Source: JACVRU01 sp040902725 (lineage in GTDB: Bacteria; Actinomycetota; Thermoleophilia; Gaiellales; Gaiellaceae). From it: a stretch of 32,672 bases of DNA. The stretch is from the NCBI GenBank assembly GCA_040902725.1, contig JBBDWU010000026.1, positions 1 through 32,672 of the forward strand. The letters run 5' to 3'. Shown here piece by piece: positions 7,284-13,956 of this stretch (the first letter of the stretch is position 1; each line of letters starts with the position of its first letter). The position numbers were made by a program, and so were the translations under genes. A model generated the notes under the pieces. It worked only from the letters and a program-made list of their open reading frames with translations. It did not search any database and was not told where the DNA came from.

Positions 7284-7318
7284 ATGACGTGGGGAGCCTT
7301 GGGGCTGGGCGCGCTGGT
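7284..7318 (+). repeat. 35-bp direct repeat, right copy
   Basis: This is identical to 7089-7123. Reading on in the ligase frame gives MTWGALGLGALVAAWRGDGR and a TGA at 7344-7346, which overlaps the deacetylase GTG as GTGA. That is the coupling seen throughout the window, so this copy probably preserves the ancestral 3' end of the ligase gene. Confidence 0.85.
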
Positions 7319-7342
7319 GGCGGCCTGGCGAGGTGACGGGCG

Positions 7343-7978
7343 GTGACCGCCGGCTGGAAGCGGGCGCTCGTGCTCGCGCCGCACACCGACGACGGGGAGT
7401 TCGGCTGCGGCGGGACGATGGCCCGCCTCGTCGAGGAGGGAGCCGAGGTTCGGTACGTCGCCTTCTCGATCGCGACCAAGTCGCTGACGGAGGGCTTCGC
7501 TCCCGACACGCTCGCGCGAGAGGTGCGGGAGGCGACGGCGGGGCTCGGCATCCCCGAGTCGCACCTGACCGTCCACGACTTCGAGGTACGGACGTTCCCC
7601 GACCACCGCCAGGAGATCCTCGAGCTCCTGATCGCGCTCTGGGAGGAGTGGCCGCCCGACGTCGTCTTCCAGCCGAGCGTGCACGACGTCCACCAGGACC
7701 ACCAGGTGATCGCCGCGGAAGGGCTGCGCGCCTTCAAGCGGACGACCATCCTCGGCTACGAGATCCCCTGGAACAACTACGACTTCGCCTACCAGGCCTA
7801 TCTCGCCCTCGAGCGGCGGCACATCGAGGCGAAGGCGGCCGCGCTGGCGAAGTACGCGTCCCAGCAGCACCGCCGCTACTCCGACCCCGAATACATCTGG
7901 AACGTCGCCCGGACGCACGGCATCAACGTCAACCGCGAGTACGCCGAGGTCTTCGAGGTCTACCGGGTCGTCGCCTAG
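7343..7978 (+). CDS. PIG-L (LmbE) family zinc-dependent deacetylase
   Basis: The 211-residue protein is of normal family length. It has the metal-binding motif PHTDDGEFGCGG (13-24), in which H14 and D17 are expected zinc or catalytic residues, and the second motif PSVHDVHQDH (111-120), in which H117 or H120 completes the site. PIG-L enzymes deacetylate N-acetylglucosaminyl conjugates such as GlcNAc-inositol lipids, mycothiol precursors and sugars in antibiotics. Its place at the end of a ligase operon and opposite a flippase operon suggests deacetylation of a lipid-linked or nucleotide-linked amino sugar. Its GTG once overlapped the ligase stop but is now about 175 bases away. Its stop forms a 4-bp CTAG convergent overlap with the flippase stop. 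Confidence 0.88.
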   Translation: MTAGWKRALVLAPHTDDGEFGCGGTMARLVEEGAEVRYVAFSIATKSLTEGFAPDTLAREVREATAGLGIPESHLTVHDFEVRTFPDHRQEILELLIALWEEWPPDVVFQPSVHDVHQDHQVIAAEGLRAFKRTTILGYEIPWNNYDFAYQAYLALERRHIEAKAAALAKYASQQHRRYSDPEYIWNVARTHGINVNREYAEVFEVYRVVA

Positions 7979-9399
7979 GTGAAGAGCGCGCGCAACCGCG
8001 CCCGCTCGGCCGGCAGATAGAAACGGAGCGGGACGAGCGCCAGCGGGTAGACGGCGACGAGCGCAAGCGCGACGAGCAGCGAGACGTCGGCGGCCTTTGC
8101 CACCACGGTCAGACCGACCGCCACGCCGGCCGCGGTCACGACCCGTCGCCACTGGTAGGCGACCGGGAACACCGTCTGGGCCCGCCAGACCATCCCCATG
8201 AACATGAGCGAGAACGCGGCCACCGTCGCGAAGGCCGCGCCCATGCGGCCGAACGGCGGGATCAGCACGATGTTGAGCGCGACGTTCAGGAGCGCGGCCA
8301 CTCCCGTCACCGTCCAGTTCAGCCGCGTGGCGCGCACGCGGCCGACGCTGATGACCGCGACCGTGTAGGCGCCGAAGGCCGCGGCGGCAAACGCGAGCGG
8401 CGCGACGACGTTCTCGGCGGCGTAGAACGGCTCGGTGGCGATCAGCTGCAGCAGCCAGGGCGCGAGCACGCCGAGCGCGAGCGACAGCCAGCAGGACACG
8501 TACACGACGTAGGTCATGACGAAGCTGTACGTCCGCTTCGCCTCCTGGTCGTCCTCGATCGAGTACGCGAACGCCGGCCACCCGAGCCGGAAGGCCGTCA
8601 GGGCGATCACGATCGCCGAAGCGATGCGCGCCCCGATCGAGTAGAGGCCGACCTCCTCGGTGTCGGCCAGCTTGACGAGGAAGAAGCGGTCGCTGAAGTT
8701 CGTCGCCCAGAGCGCGACGACGGAGGGGACGAGCGGGAGCCCGTAGCGCACCATGCTGCGGTAGAGCTCGCGGTCGAAGCCGAATCCGAGCACTCCGCGG
8801 CGATGGACGAGCAGCCCGGCGTACACGATCAGCGTGCCGGTGAAGTTGCCGACGATCACGCCAAGCGGGCCCTGCTCGAAGACGACGACGAGCAGCACGG
8901 TCGCGGTCACCGTCGTCGCCAGGTTCGCCAGCGTGGCGACCACGTAGGCCTGCGAGCGCTTCTCGACGCGGAACATCGACGTCATCTGCTCGTAGTTCAT
9001 GTGGGCCCAGAGGCCGACAAACGCGGCGATCACGAGGTCGCGGTGCGCGTCGTCGCCGAAGAGCAGGCTCGAGACCGTTCCGGCGAAGACGATCCCGGCC
9101 GCGAGCACCGCGGTGGCCGCGCCCATCACGTACCAGAAGGCGGTCAGGATCACCTGCCGGCGCCGGTCGTCCTCGGCGGAGTCGAAGTAGAAGCGGAAGA
9201 AGGCGCTCTTCATCGCCTGCGCGACCAGCGCGGTCAGCACCGCCGAGAGCGCTACGAGCGTCTCGATGAGGCCGTAGTCCCCGGGCGTCAGGTAGCGGGT
9301 GTAGAGGGGAAGCAGGAGGACGCCGACGATCCGCGCGATCAGGTTGCCGAGCCCGTAGAGCGCCGAGTGGCGCAGGAGCTCCTTCATGCGCTCGAACAT
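7975..9399 (-). CDS. Wzx-like polysaccharide flippase (MOP superfamily)
   Basis: The 474-residue protein has about twelve to fourteen transmembrane helices. It starts with the typical ALYGLGNLIARIVGVLLLPLYTRYLTPGDYG-type first helix and loop (about residues 13-43), a strong marker of polysaccharide biosynthesis flippases. It continues with paired helices through to a basic C-terminus. Such proteins move undecaprenyl-linked oligosaccharides to the outer face of the membrane. The ATG at 9399 overlaps the ATP-grasp stop as ATGA, and a second in-frame ATG follows four codons later. It is the last gene of the minus-strand operon and meets the deacetylase gene end to end. Confidence 0.88.
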   Translation of the reverse strand: MFERMKELLRHSALYGLGNLIARIVGVLLLPLYTRYLTPGDYGLIETLVALSAVLTALVAQAMKSAFFRFYFDSAEDDRRRQVILTAFWYVMGAATAVLAAGIVFAGTVSSLLFGDDAHRDLVIAAFVGLWAHMNYEQMTSMFRVEKRSQAYVVATLANLATTVTATVLLVVVFEQGPLGVIVGNFTGTLIVYAGLLVHRRGVLGFGFDRELYRSMVRYGLPLVPSVVALWATNFSDRFFLVKLADTEEVGLYSIGARIASAIVIALTAFRLGWPAFAYSIEDDQEAKRTYSFVMTYVVYVSCWLSLALGVLAPWLLQLIATEPFYAAENVVAPLAFAAAAFGAYTVAVISVGRVRATRLNWTVTGVAALLNVALNIVLIPPFGRMGAAFATVAAFSLMFMGMVWRAQTVFPVAYQWRRVVTAAGVAVGLTVVAKAADVSLLVALALVAVYPLALVPLRFYLPAERARLRALFT

Positions 9400-10427
9400 C
9401 ACTCGTCCCACTCGATCTGGTCGAAGTACCGCAGCGCGCGGCGCGTGGGGCGAACCCGGGCCGCATGGGCGGCGAGCTCCTCGTCGGAGAGCTCGCCGAG
9501 CGCGTGCTTGACGCCCAGGTAGGGGAGGTTGAGGTCCTCCTGGTAGACGACCGTGGAGATCCGGGGATTGACCTCGATGACGGCGTCCCCGACGAGCTGG
9601 ATGTTGAAGAAGTGGTCGAGCTCGAGCTCGGCGACGATGCGGCCGGCGGTCGCGACGAGAGCGGGGTCGTCGAGCGTGCGGAAGAACATCGCCAGCCCGG
9701 CGCGCATCGCCTCGCGGGTCTTCGCGTGCCCGAGCACGATGCGCCCGCCGCGCGCGATCCCGTCGACGGTGCGCTCGTCTCCCTCGAGCAGCTCCATGAC
9801 GAGCAGCTCGGTCTTCTCGTCGGCGCCGAGCAACTCGGCGTACTCCTCGAGCCGCAGCGCCTCGGCGACGCCCGGGCGCGCCGCCAGCAGCTGCTCCCGC
9901 CGGTCGGCGGAGGCGGAGAGGACGCGGAAGCCGCGCGCGCCCGAGGAGAAGACGGGCTTTAGCGCGAGGTCGCGGCTCGGATAGCCGAGCTCCTCCGCGG
10001 CCTGGGCGACCGCGGTCGCGCCGGCGGCCCGCCGCCACTTTGGGCCCTTCACGCCTAGCGCGTCGAGCATCGCGTAGGTCTCGGCCTTGTCGTTGGAGCG
10101 CCGGACGGATTCGGGCGACGAGACGAGCACGGCGGCTTCGAAGCGGTCCTTCGCCGCGGCCAGTCCCGCCAGGTCGAACGAGGACTGAGGGAGGACGGCA
10201 TCGACCTGCTCCCCGCGCGCCACCTCCAGCACCGCGTCGGCGAAGCCCGGGTCCGAACCGGGCGGGACGAGGTGAAACGCGTCGCAGAGGTGGCGCCCGA
10301 TGGCCCGCTCGGACATGTCCGTGCCGACGAGGCGAACGCGCCGCTCGCCGTTCTCGCGGAGCGCGCGCAGCAGCGCCGCCGTCCCGGGCGCGCCCGACGC
10401 GGATACGAGGATCGTGAGGTCCTTCAC
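9399..10427 (-). CDS. ATP-grasp ligase, carbamoyl-phosphate-synthase-like
   Basis: The 342-residue protein has an N-terminal Rossmann-like preATP-grasp domain starting TILVSASGAPGTAALL (5-20). The ATP-grasp core follows, with DLALKPVFSSGARGFR (153-168) carrying the ATP-binding lysine K157 and glycine loop. The metal-binding segment is VIEVNPRIST (283-292, with E285 and N287). These enzymes join a carboxylate to an amine or other nucleophile through an acyl phosphate. It sits between a methyltransferase and a flippase, so it may ligate an amino or organic acid onto a glycan precursor. The substrate cannot be read from the sequence. The GTG start overlaps the methyltransferase stop by 4 bases. 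Confidence 0.82.
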   Translation of the reverse strand: MKDLTILVSASGAPGTAALLRALRENGERRVRLVGTDMSERAIGRHLCDAFHLVPPGSDPGFADAVLEVARGEQVDAVLPQSSFDLAGLAAAKDRFEAAVLVSSPESVRRSNDKAETYAMLDALGVKGPKWRRAAGATAVAQAAEELGYPSRDLALKPVFSSGARGFRVLSASADRREQLLAARPGVAEALRLEEYAELLGADEKTELLVMELLEGDERTVDGIARGGRIVLGHAKTREAMRAGLAMFFRTLDDPALVATAGRIVAELELDHFFNIQLVGDAVIEVNPRISTVVYQEDLNLPYLGVKHALGELSDEELAAHAARVRPTRRALRYFDQIEWDE

Positions 10428-11332
10428 GACCGGCGGAGTCTACGGACGCCCTCGCGGGCCCTTCGCGAGATCGTGGCCGGGTGGAGCTCGGCGCAGAGAA
10501 TCGCGCCTGCGTGCGTCTCGCGGAAGCGGGCAGCCGGGGCGTCGTCCACCGAGTTCCAGCCGTCGTCCTCGAGGGCGTACACCTCGTGCTCGAAGACCAG
10601 GAAGCCCGACCGTTCGAAGAGGTCGAGCCACTCCTGCCGCGGCAGCTGAACGAGCCAGTCGAGCTCCTCGCGCTCGCCGGTCGGCACCGAGACGAGGAGG
10701 CGATCGGCGACGCGGCGTAGCTCGCGGAGGGCGGTCTCAGGCGCGGCGGCGTCCCGCTCGACGCCGAGGCCGTAGGTCGTGTTGTCGCGGCCGATGTGCT
10801 CGAGCGTCGAGATGCAGACGGCGACGCCGAACTCCCGCTTGCGGAACGGGAGGCGGCGCACGTCGGCGACGACGCTCTCCAGGCCGGGGACGCTGGCCTC
10901 GGCGAGGTCGACCCCCACCAGCCGGGCGGCGCCGAGCCCGGTCAGCGCCGCGAGGTAGGCAGGCTCCGCGAACGCGTAGCCGATATCGAGCAGCGGCTCG
11001 CCGCGGTAGCGGGAGAGGCACCAGGCGATCTCGATCGGGCGCTCGTCGCCCGGCGGGGCGCGAAGCTCGCGCGGGCGTTCGTCGGCGCTACGGGCCCAGG
11101 CGGAGAAGGCGACGGCGTCGTCGAGCACTCGGACGCGGTCGAACTCGTCGGCCCCGGCGAGCTCGGCGAGCAGCGTCGCCCGCGAGAGCGTGCCCGCGCG
11201 GAGCTTCTCCAGGTCGCGTGCGAGCGCGGCCGGCTCGGGATCGCGGCGCAGCAGGAGCCGGTAGGCGCGGACGACGAACTCCTCGTCGGGCACCGCGGCG
11301 ATCTCGAGGTGCGCCGCGAGGCGCGGGTCCAC
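10424..11332 (-). CDS. SAM-dependent methyltransferase with N-terminal DUF4214-like region
   Basis: The 302-residue protein starts at a GTG sharing one base with the upstream stop. Residues 16-64 (RAYRLLLRRDPEPAALARDLEKL and the following ADEF) resemble DUF4214, a helical module common in surface-glycan enzymes. A class I methyltransferase follows: motif I in LLDIGYAFAEPAYL (114-127), acidic loop VGVDLAEA (139-146), ADVRRLPF (156-163) and CISTLEHIG (173-181). The first motif has G-Y-A-F in place of the usual GxGxG, so cofactor binding is a slightly weaker inference. Its operon partners suggest methylation of a glycan or lipid-linked sugar. O- or N-methylation cannot be told apart. Confidence 0.8.
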   Translation of the reverse strand: MDPRLAAHLEIAAVPDEEFVVRAYRLLLRRDPEPAALARDLEKLRAGTLSRATLLAELAGADEFDRVRVLDDAVAFSAWARSADERPRELRAPPGDERPIEIAWCLSRYRGEPLLDIGYAFAEPAYLAALTGLGAARLVGVDLAEASVPGLESVVADVRRLPFRKREFGVAVCISTLEHIGRDNTTYGLGVERDAAAPETALRELRRVADRLLVSVPTGEREELDWLVQLPRQEWLDLFERSGFLVFEHEVYALEDDGWNSVDDAPAARFRETHAGAILCAELHPATISRRAREGVRRLRRS

Positions 11333-11739
11333 TAAGTGCCGGCGCCGACCGGGAAGAGCACCCTGATCCGGTCCCAGCGCGCGATCTGGCAGCCGTCGTT
11401 GCGAGCGAACCTTGCGTCGATCTTCCAGCCGCGGAAGACGCCCGTGATCCGAGCTTCCTCCGGGCCGCCGTAGATCTGGGTGCAGGCCTGATCGCGCGGG
11501 GTGGGCCTGAACGGGTTCTGCACCGCGGCGATCCGCGCGCAGGCCTTGACGCGGCTCGGATGGGTGCCCCCGACCGGCGCGCAGCGGAGCGACCACTGCC
11601 TGGCGCCGCCGGCGGCCCGTCCTTCCGGCCAGACCGTGATGGTCAGGCGGGTCGCGGCGGCCTCCCCGGCGGCCGACCCTCCGCCGCAGGCCGCGGCGAC
11701 GGCGGCGAGCAGGACGGCTGTGAGGAAGATCAGACGCAC
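11332..11739 (-). CDS. Secreted subtilisin-inhibitor-like (SSI, inhibitor family I16) protein
   Basis: The 135-residue product has a hydrophobic signal sequence ending in VAAAC (C18), which could be a weak lipobox. The mature part matches the Streptomyces subtilisin inhibitor pattern: WSLRCAPVGGTHP (49-61), AC (66-67), ACTQIY (85-90), GVFRGWKI (100-107) and FARNDGC (111-117). The four cysteines C53, C67, C86 and C117 have the spacing of the two SSI disulfides. Aligned to SSI, the reactive-site P1 residue would be Q88 instead of the usual Met, Lys or Arg. It is the first gene of the minus-strand operon, in one transcription unit with methyltransferase, ligase and flippase genes. A role in protecting exported material is inference. 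Confidence 0.75.
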   Translation of the reverse strand: MRLIFLTAVLLAAVAAACGGGSAAGEAAATRLTITVWPEGRAAGGARQWSLRCAPVGGTHPSRVKACARIAAVQNPFRPTPRDQACTQIYGGPEEARITGVFRGWKIDARFARNDGCQIARWDRIRVLFPVGAGT

Positions 11740-11745
11740 GCCTGC

Positions 11746-11751
11746 AGGATA
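11746..11751 (-). promoter_or_regulatory. Candidate -10 box (TATCCT) for minus-strand operon
   Basis: On the minus strand TATCCT ends six bases before the GTG at 11739. That distance fits transcription starting at or next to the start codon. No Shine-Dalgarno sequence lies between. It shares a 38-bp divergent region with the plus-strand GT2 gene. Confidence 0.4.
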
Positions 11752-11762
11752 GCCCGGTTACA

Positions 11763-11768
11763 TACGCT
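11763..11768 (+). promoter_or_regulatory. Candidate -10 box (TACGCT) for the GT2 gene
   Basis: TACGCT ends nine bases before the ATG at 11778. Both divergent genes must be promoted from the 38 bases between them. An overlapping alternative, TACATA at 11759-11764, is possible. Confidence 0.3.
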
Positions 11769-11777
11769 TGCTCGCGA

Positions 11778-12731
11778 ATGGCGCAAACTGCTCCGCTCGC
11801 CGACGCTGCCCGCACGCCTGCCGTCTCCGTCGTCGTCACCGTCCTCAACGAGGAGCCGAGTCTCCAGGAGCTCTACGAGCGCACCTGCGCCGCGCTCGAG
11901 ACCGCCGGCCTCGGATTCGAGCTGATCTTCGTCGACGACGGCTCGACCGACGGAAGCTTCGCGGTGCTGGAGCTGCTGCACGAGGCCGACACGCGCGTCC
12001 GGGTCGTTCGGTTCAAGCGCTCGTTCGGCCAGCACCCGGCGATGCACGCCGGGCTGGCGCGCGCCCGCGGAGGCATCGTCGTGACGATGGACGGCGATCT
12101 CCAGAACGCGCCGGAGGACATCCCGCTCCTGATCGAGGCCGTGCAGGCGGGCGCCGACGTCGCCAGCGGGCGGCGGGCGGCCCGGCACGACTCATGGGGG
12201 AGGACGCTGCCGTCACGCCTCATCAACGGGATGCTCCGGCGGTTCACCGCCGTCGACATCAGCGACTTCGGCTGCGCTTTCAATGCCTACCGTCGAAGTG
12301 TCGTGGAGCCCATGCTCGGCTCGATCGGCAAGCAGAAGTTCACGAAGGCGCTCGTGCTGTCGAGCGGGGCGAGCGTCGTCGAGGTCGACGTCACGCACGC
12401 CGCGCGCGCGGGCCGCTCGCGGTACGGGCCGCTGCGGCTGACGCGGCTCGCGCTGCACGTGCTCGCCGGCTTCTGGCCGCAGCCGATCCAGTGGGCCGGC
12501 GTGCTGATCGGCTCGCTCTGCTCGCTGGCGGCCGCGACGGTCGCCGTCTGGGGGATCGTCTACTGGGTCGTGCGCGGCGACTTCCCCGGCTCGCTGTTCC
12601 TCGGCGGACTCGTGCTGCTCGTGCTCGGGATCCAGGGGTTCATCCTGGCGCTGGTGGGCGAGTACCTCGGCCGGATCCAGCGCGAGGTCGAGGGGAGACC
12701 GCTCTACGCGATCGAGCGGGAGCTCGGCTAG
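11778..12731 (+). CDS. GT2 polyprenyl-phosphate glycosyltransferase (DPM1/ArnC/GtrB-like)
   Basis: The 317-residue protein has a GT-A domain with VSVVVTVLNEEPSL (16-29), IFVDDGSTDGS (50-60), the metal-binding MDGDLQN (104-110) and an RRAARHDSWGRTLPSRLIN-type loop near 155-175. Two transmembrane helices (about 240-262 and 272-298) end in GEYLGRIQREVEGRPLY, the classic tail of undecaprenyl-phosphate mannosyl-, glucosyl- and aminoarabinosyl-transferases. It should charge polyprenyl phosphate with a single sugar. That donor could serve the GT-C-type proteins encoded downstream, which use lipid-linked sugars. It is a single-gene unit bounded by a divergent operon and a repeat-rich intergenic region. 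Confidence 0.88.
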   Translation: MAQTAPLADAARTPAVSVVVTVLNEEPSLQELYERTCAALETAGLGFELIFVDDGSTDGSFAVLELLHEADTRVRVVRFKRSFGQHPAMHAGLARARGGIVVTMDGDLQNAPEDIPLLIEAVQAGADVASGRRAARHDSWGRTLPSRLINGMLRRFTAVDISDFGCAFNAYRRSVVEPMLGSIGKQKFTKALVLSSGASVVEVDVTHAARAGRSRYGPLRLTRLALHVLAGFWPQPIQWAGVLIGSLCSLAAATVAVWGIVYWVVRGDFPGSLFLGGLVLLVLGIQGFILALVGEYLGRIQREVEGRPLYAIERELG

Positions 12732-12788
12732 GGCGTCTCCCACCTCCTCCCCCCACCCGTCGCTGCGCTCCCGCGGGGAAACCCTGTT

Positions 12789-12798
12789 NNNNNNNNNN
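12789..12798. other. Assembly gap (10 Ns)
   Basis: Ten unknown bases interrupt what would be the right arm of a GGGGAAAC...GTTTCCCC palindrome. The true gap length is unknown because 10 Ns is a common placeholder. Confidence 0.95.
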
Positions 12799-12850
12799 GC
12801 GGGCGCAGGACCGGGCGGTAAACCTCCCGGTTTCCCGCACCCTTCCCCCG

Positions 12851-12869
12851 GAGCGCGCTCCGCGCGCTC
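12851..12869. repeat. Hairpin GAGCGCG/CGCGCTC
   Basis: A perfect 7-bp stem encloses a five-base loop. It lies 7 bases before the larger hairpin at 12877 and is part of the same structured intergenic block. Confidence 0.6.
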
Positions 12870-12876
12870 GTATTGG

Positions 12877-12907
12877 GTGGGGCAAAGGGTAGACCCGTTT
12901 GCCCCAC
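12877..12907. terminator. Long hairpin, possible terminator or REP-like repeat
   Basis: GTGGGGCAAA (12877-12886) pairs perfectly with TTTGCCCCAC (12898-12907). An inner GGGT/ACCC stem and a single bulged G complete it. The stem is very stable but no T-run follows, so intrinsic termination is only one option. Confidence 0.5.
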
Positions 12908-12961
12908 ATGACTGTGCCGGATCCGTGCCGATTCGCGCACGGCCCGGCCGTGGGGCGCCGC

Positions 12962-12967
12962 TAGTCT
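12962..12967 (+). promoter_or_regulatory. Candidate -10 box (TAGTCT) for glycan operon
   Basis: TAGTCT ends eight bases before the GTG at 12976, with no ribosome-binding sequence between. It would drive the long coupled operon that starts with the dehydratase gene. Confidence 0.35.
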
Positions 12968-12975
12968 TCGGCCTC

Positions 12976-13956
12976 GTGCCCAAGCGGGTCCTCGTCACCG
13001 GCGGGGCCGGGTTCATCCCGTCCAACTTCATCCGCCATCTGCTCGCGAACACGCCCTACGAGGTGGTCTCGCTCGACGCCCTCACCTACGCCGGCAACAT
13101 CGACAACCTCGCCGACGTGATGGCCCACGAGCGGCTCTCGTTCGTCCACGGGGACATCCGCGACGCGGACCTCGTCCGCGACGTGGTCGAGCAGGTCGAC
13201 GTGATCGTGAACGCCGCGGCCGAGTCGCACGTCGAGAAGTCGATCCTCGAAGGCGCCTCCGAGTTCGTGCGAACGAACGTCGAGGGCACGCAGATCCTGC
13301 TCGACGCGATCCGCGACCGGCCCGTGGAGCGGTTCATCCTCATCTCGTCCAGCGAGGTCTACGGCACGGCCGAGAGCGCGCCGATGGACGAGGAGCACCC
13401 GCTCAACCCGCGCAGCCCCTACGCGGCCACCAAGGCGGGCGCCGACCGTCTCGCCTACGCGTACTGGGTCACCTACGGGCTGCCGGTCGTGATCGTCCGC
13501 CCGTTCAACAACTTCGGGCCGCGCCAGCACCCGGAGAAGGTGATTCCGCGCTTCATCACGCAGGCGCTCGAGGAGCGGCCGCTGACGGTGCACGGGGACG
13601 GCCACGCGAGCCGGGACTGGCTCTACGTGGACGACGATGCCGAGGCGATCGAGGCGATCATCGAGGCGCCGCTCGACGCGGTCGCCGGGGAGGTGCTCAA
13701 CGTCGCCACCGGTATCGACATCCCGGTCGAGCGGATTGCCGACCTCGTCCTCGACGTGCTCGGCAAGCCGCGATCGCTGAAGACGCACGTGCCCGAGCGC
13801 CCGGGGCAGGTCGACCGCCACATCGGCTCGACCGACAAGATCGAGCGCCTGACGGGCTGGCGCGCGAGCACCTCGTTCGAGGACGGGCTGGAGCGGACGG
13901 TCGCCTGGTACCGCGAGAACGTCTCGTGGTGGCGCGGCATCCTCGCGCCGGCGTGA
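12976..13956 (+). CDS. NAD-dependent sugar 4,6-dehydratase/epimerase (extended SDR, LegB/RmlB-like)
   Basis: The GTG at 12976 gives 326 residues. The Rossmann motif is TGGAGFIPSNF (8-18), so the third glycine of GxxGxxG is replaced by P15. The LDALTYAGNIDNL segment (33-45) is typical of nucleotide-sugar 4,6-dehydratases. The catalytic region is ISSSEVYGTA (123-132) with Y149 and K153 in YAATK. True RmlB has an aspartate where S126 lies; SSSEVYG resembles LegB-like 4,6-dehydratases more. RPFNNFGPRQ (175-184) and SRDWLYVDD complete the fold. Coupling to a DegT aminotransferase two genes on suggests that it makes the 4-keto-6-deoxy sugar that the aminotransferase converts. Epimerase activity cannot be excluded. 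Confidence 0.82.
   Translation: MPKRVLVTGGAGFIPSNFIRHLLANTPYEVVSLDALTYAGNIDNLADVMAHERLSFVHGDIRDADLVRDVVEQVDVIVNAAAESHVEKSILEGASEFVRTNVEGTQILLDAIRDRPVERFILISSSEVYGTAESAPMDEEHPLNPRSPYAATKAGADRLAYAYWVTYGLPVVIVRPFNNFGPRQHPEKVIPRFITQALEERPLTVHGDGHASRDWLYVDDDAEAIEAIIEAPLDAVAGEVLNVATGIDIPVERIADLVLDVLGKPRSLKTHVPERPGQVDRHIGSTDKIERLTGWRASTSFEDGLERTVAWYRENVSWWRGILAPA

Larger units (their letters stand above)
12732..12975. other. Repeat-rich intergenic region with assembly gap
   Basis: No credible gene is present in these 244 bases. They contain the left half of a GGGGAAACCCTGTT palindrome that runs into the N run. A weaker AAACC-TCCC-GGTTT hairpin (12820-12833) and two strong hairpins (12851-12869 and 12877-12907) follow. 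The last 14 bases hold a candidate -10 box for the dehydratase gene. The hairpins share a G-run/AAA and TTT/C-run layout with the insert near 7.2 kb. Confidence 0.6.

Noticed and set aside
7064..9466. 800-codon open frame on the minus strand
   Set aside because: It runs antisense to the PIG-L gene and in another frame of the flippase gene. It is low-complexity Arg/Ala/Pro-rich sequence expected from high-GC shadow frames.
12877..12907. Classical Rho-independent terminator
   Set aside because: The stem is strong but there is no T-run on either side. It is kept only as a possible terminator or repeat.
12877..12975. Upstream extension of the dehydratase frame into the hairpin region
   Set aside because: The extension encodes no family sequence and covers a strong hairpin. 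The GTG at 12976 lies just before the Rossmann strand and has a candidate promoter box.
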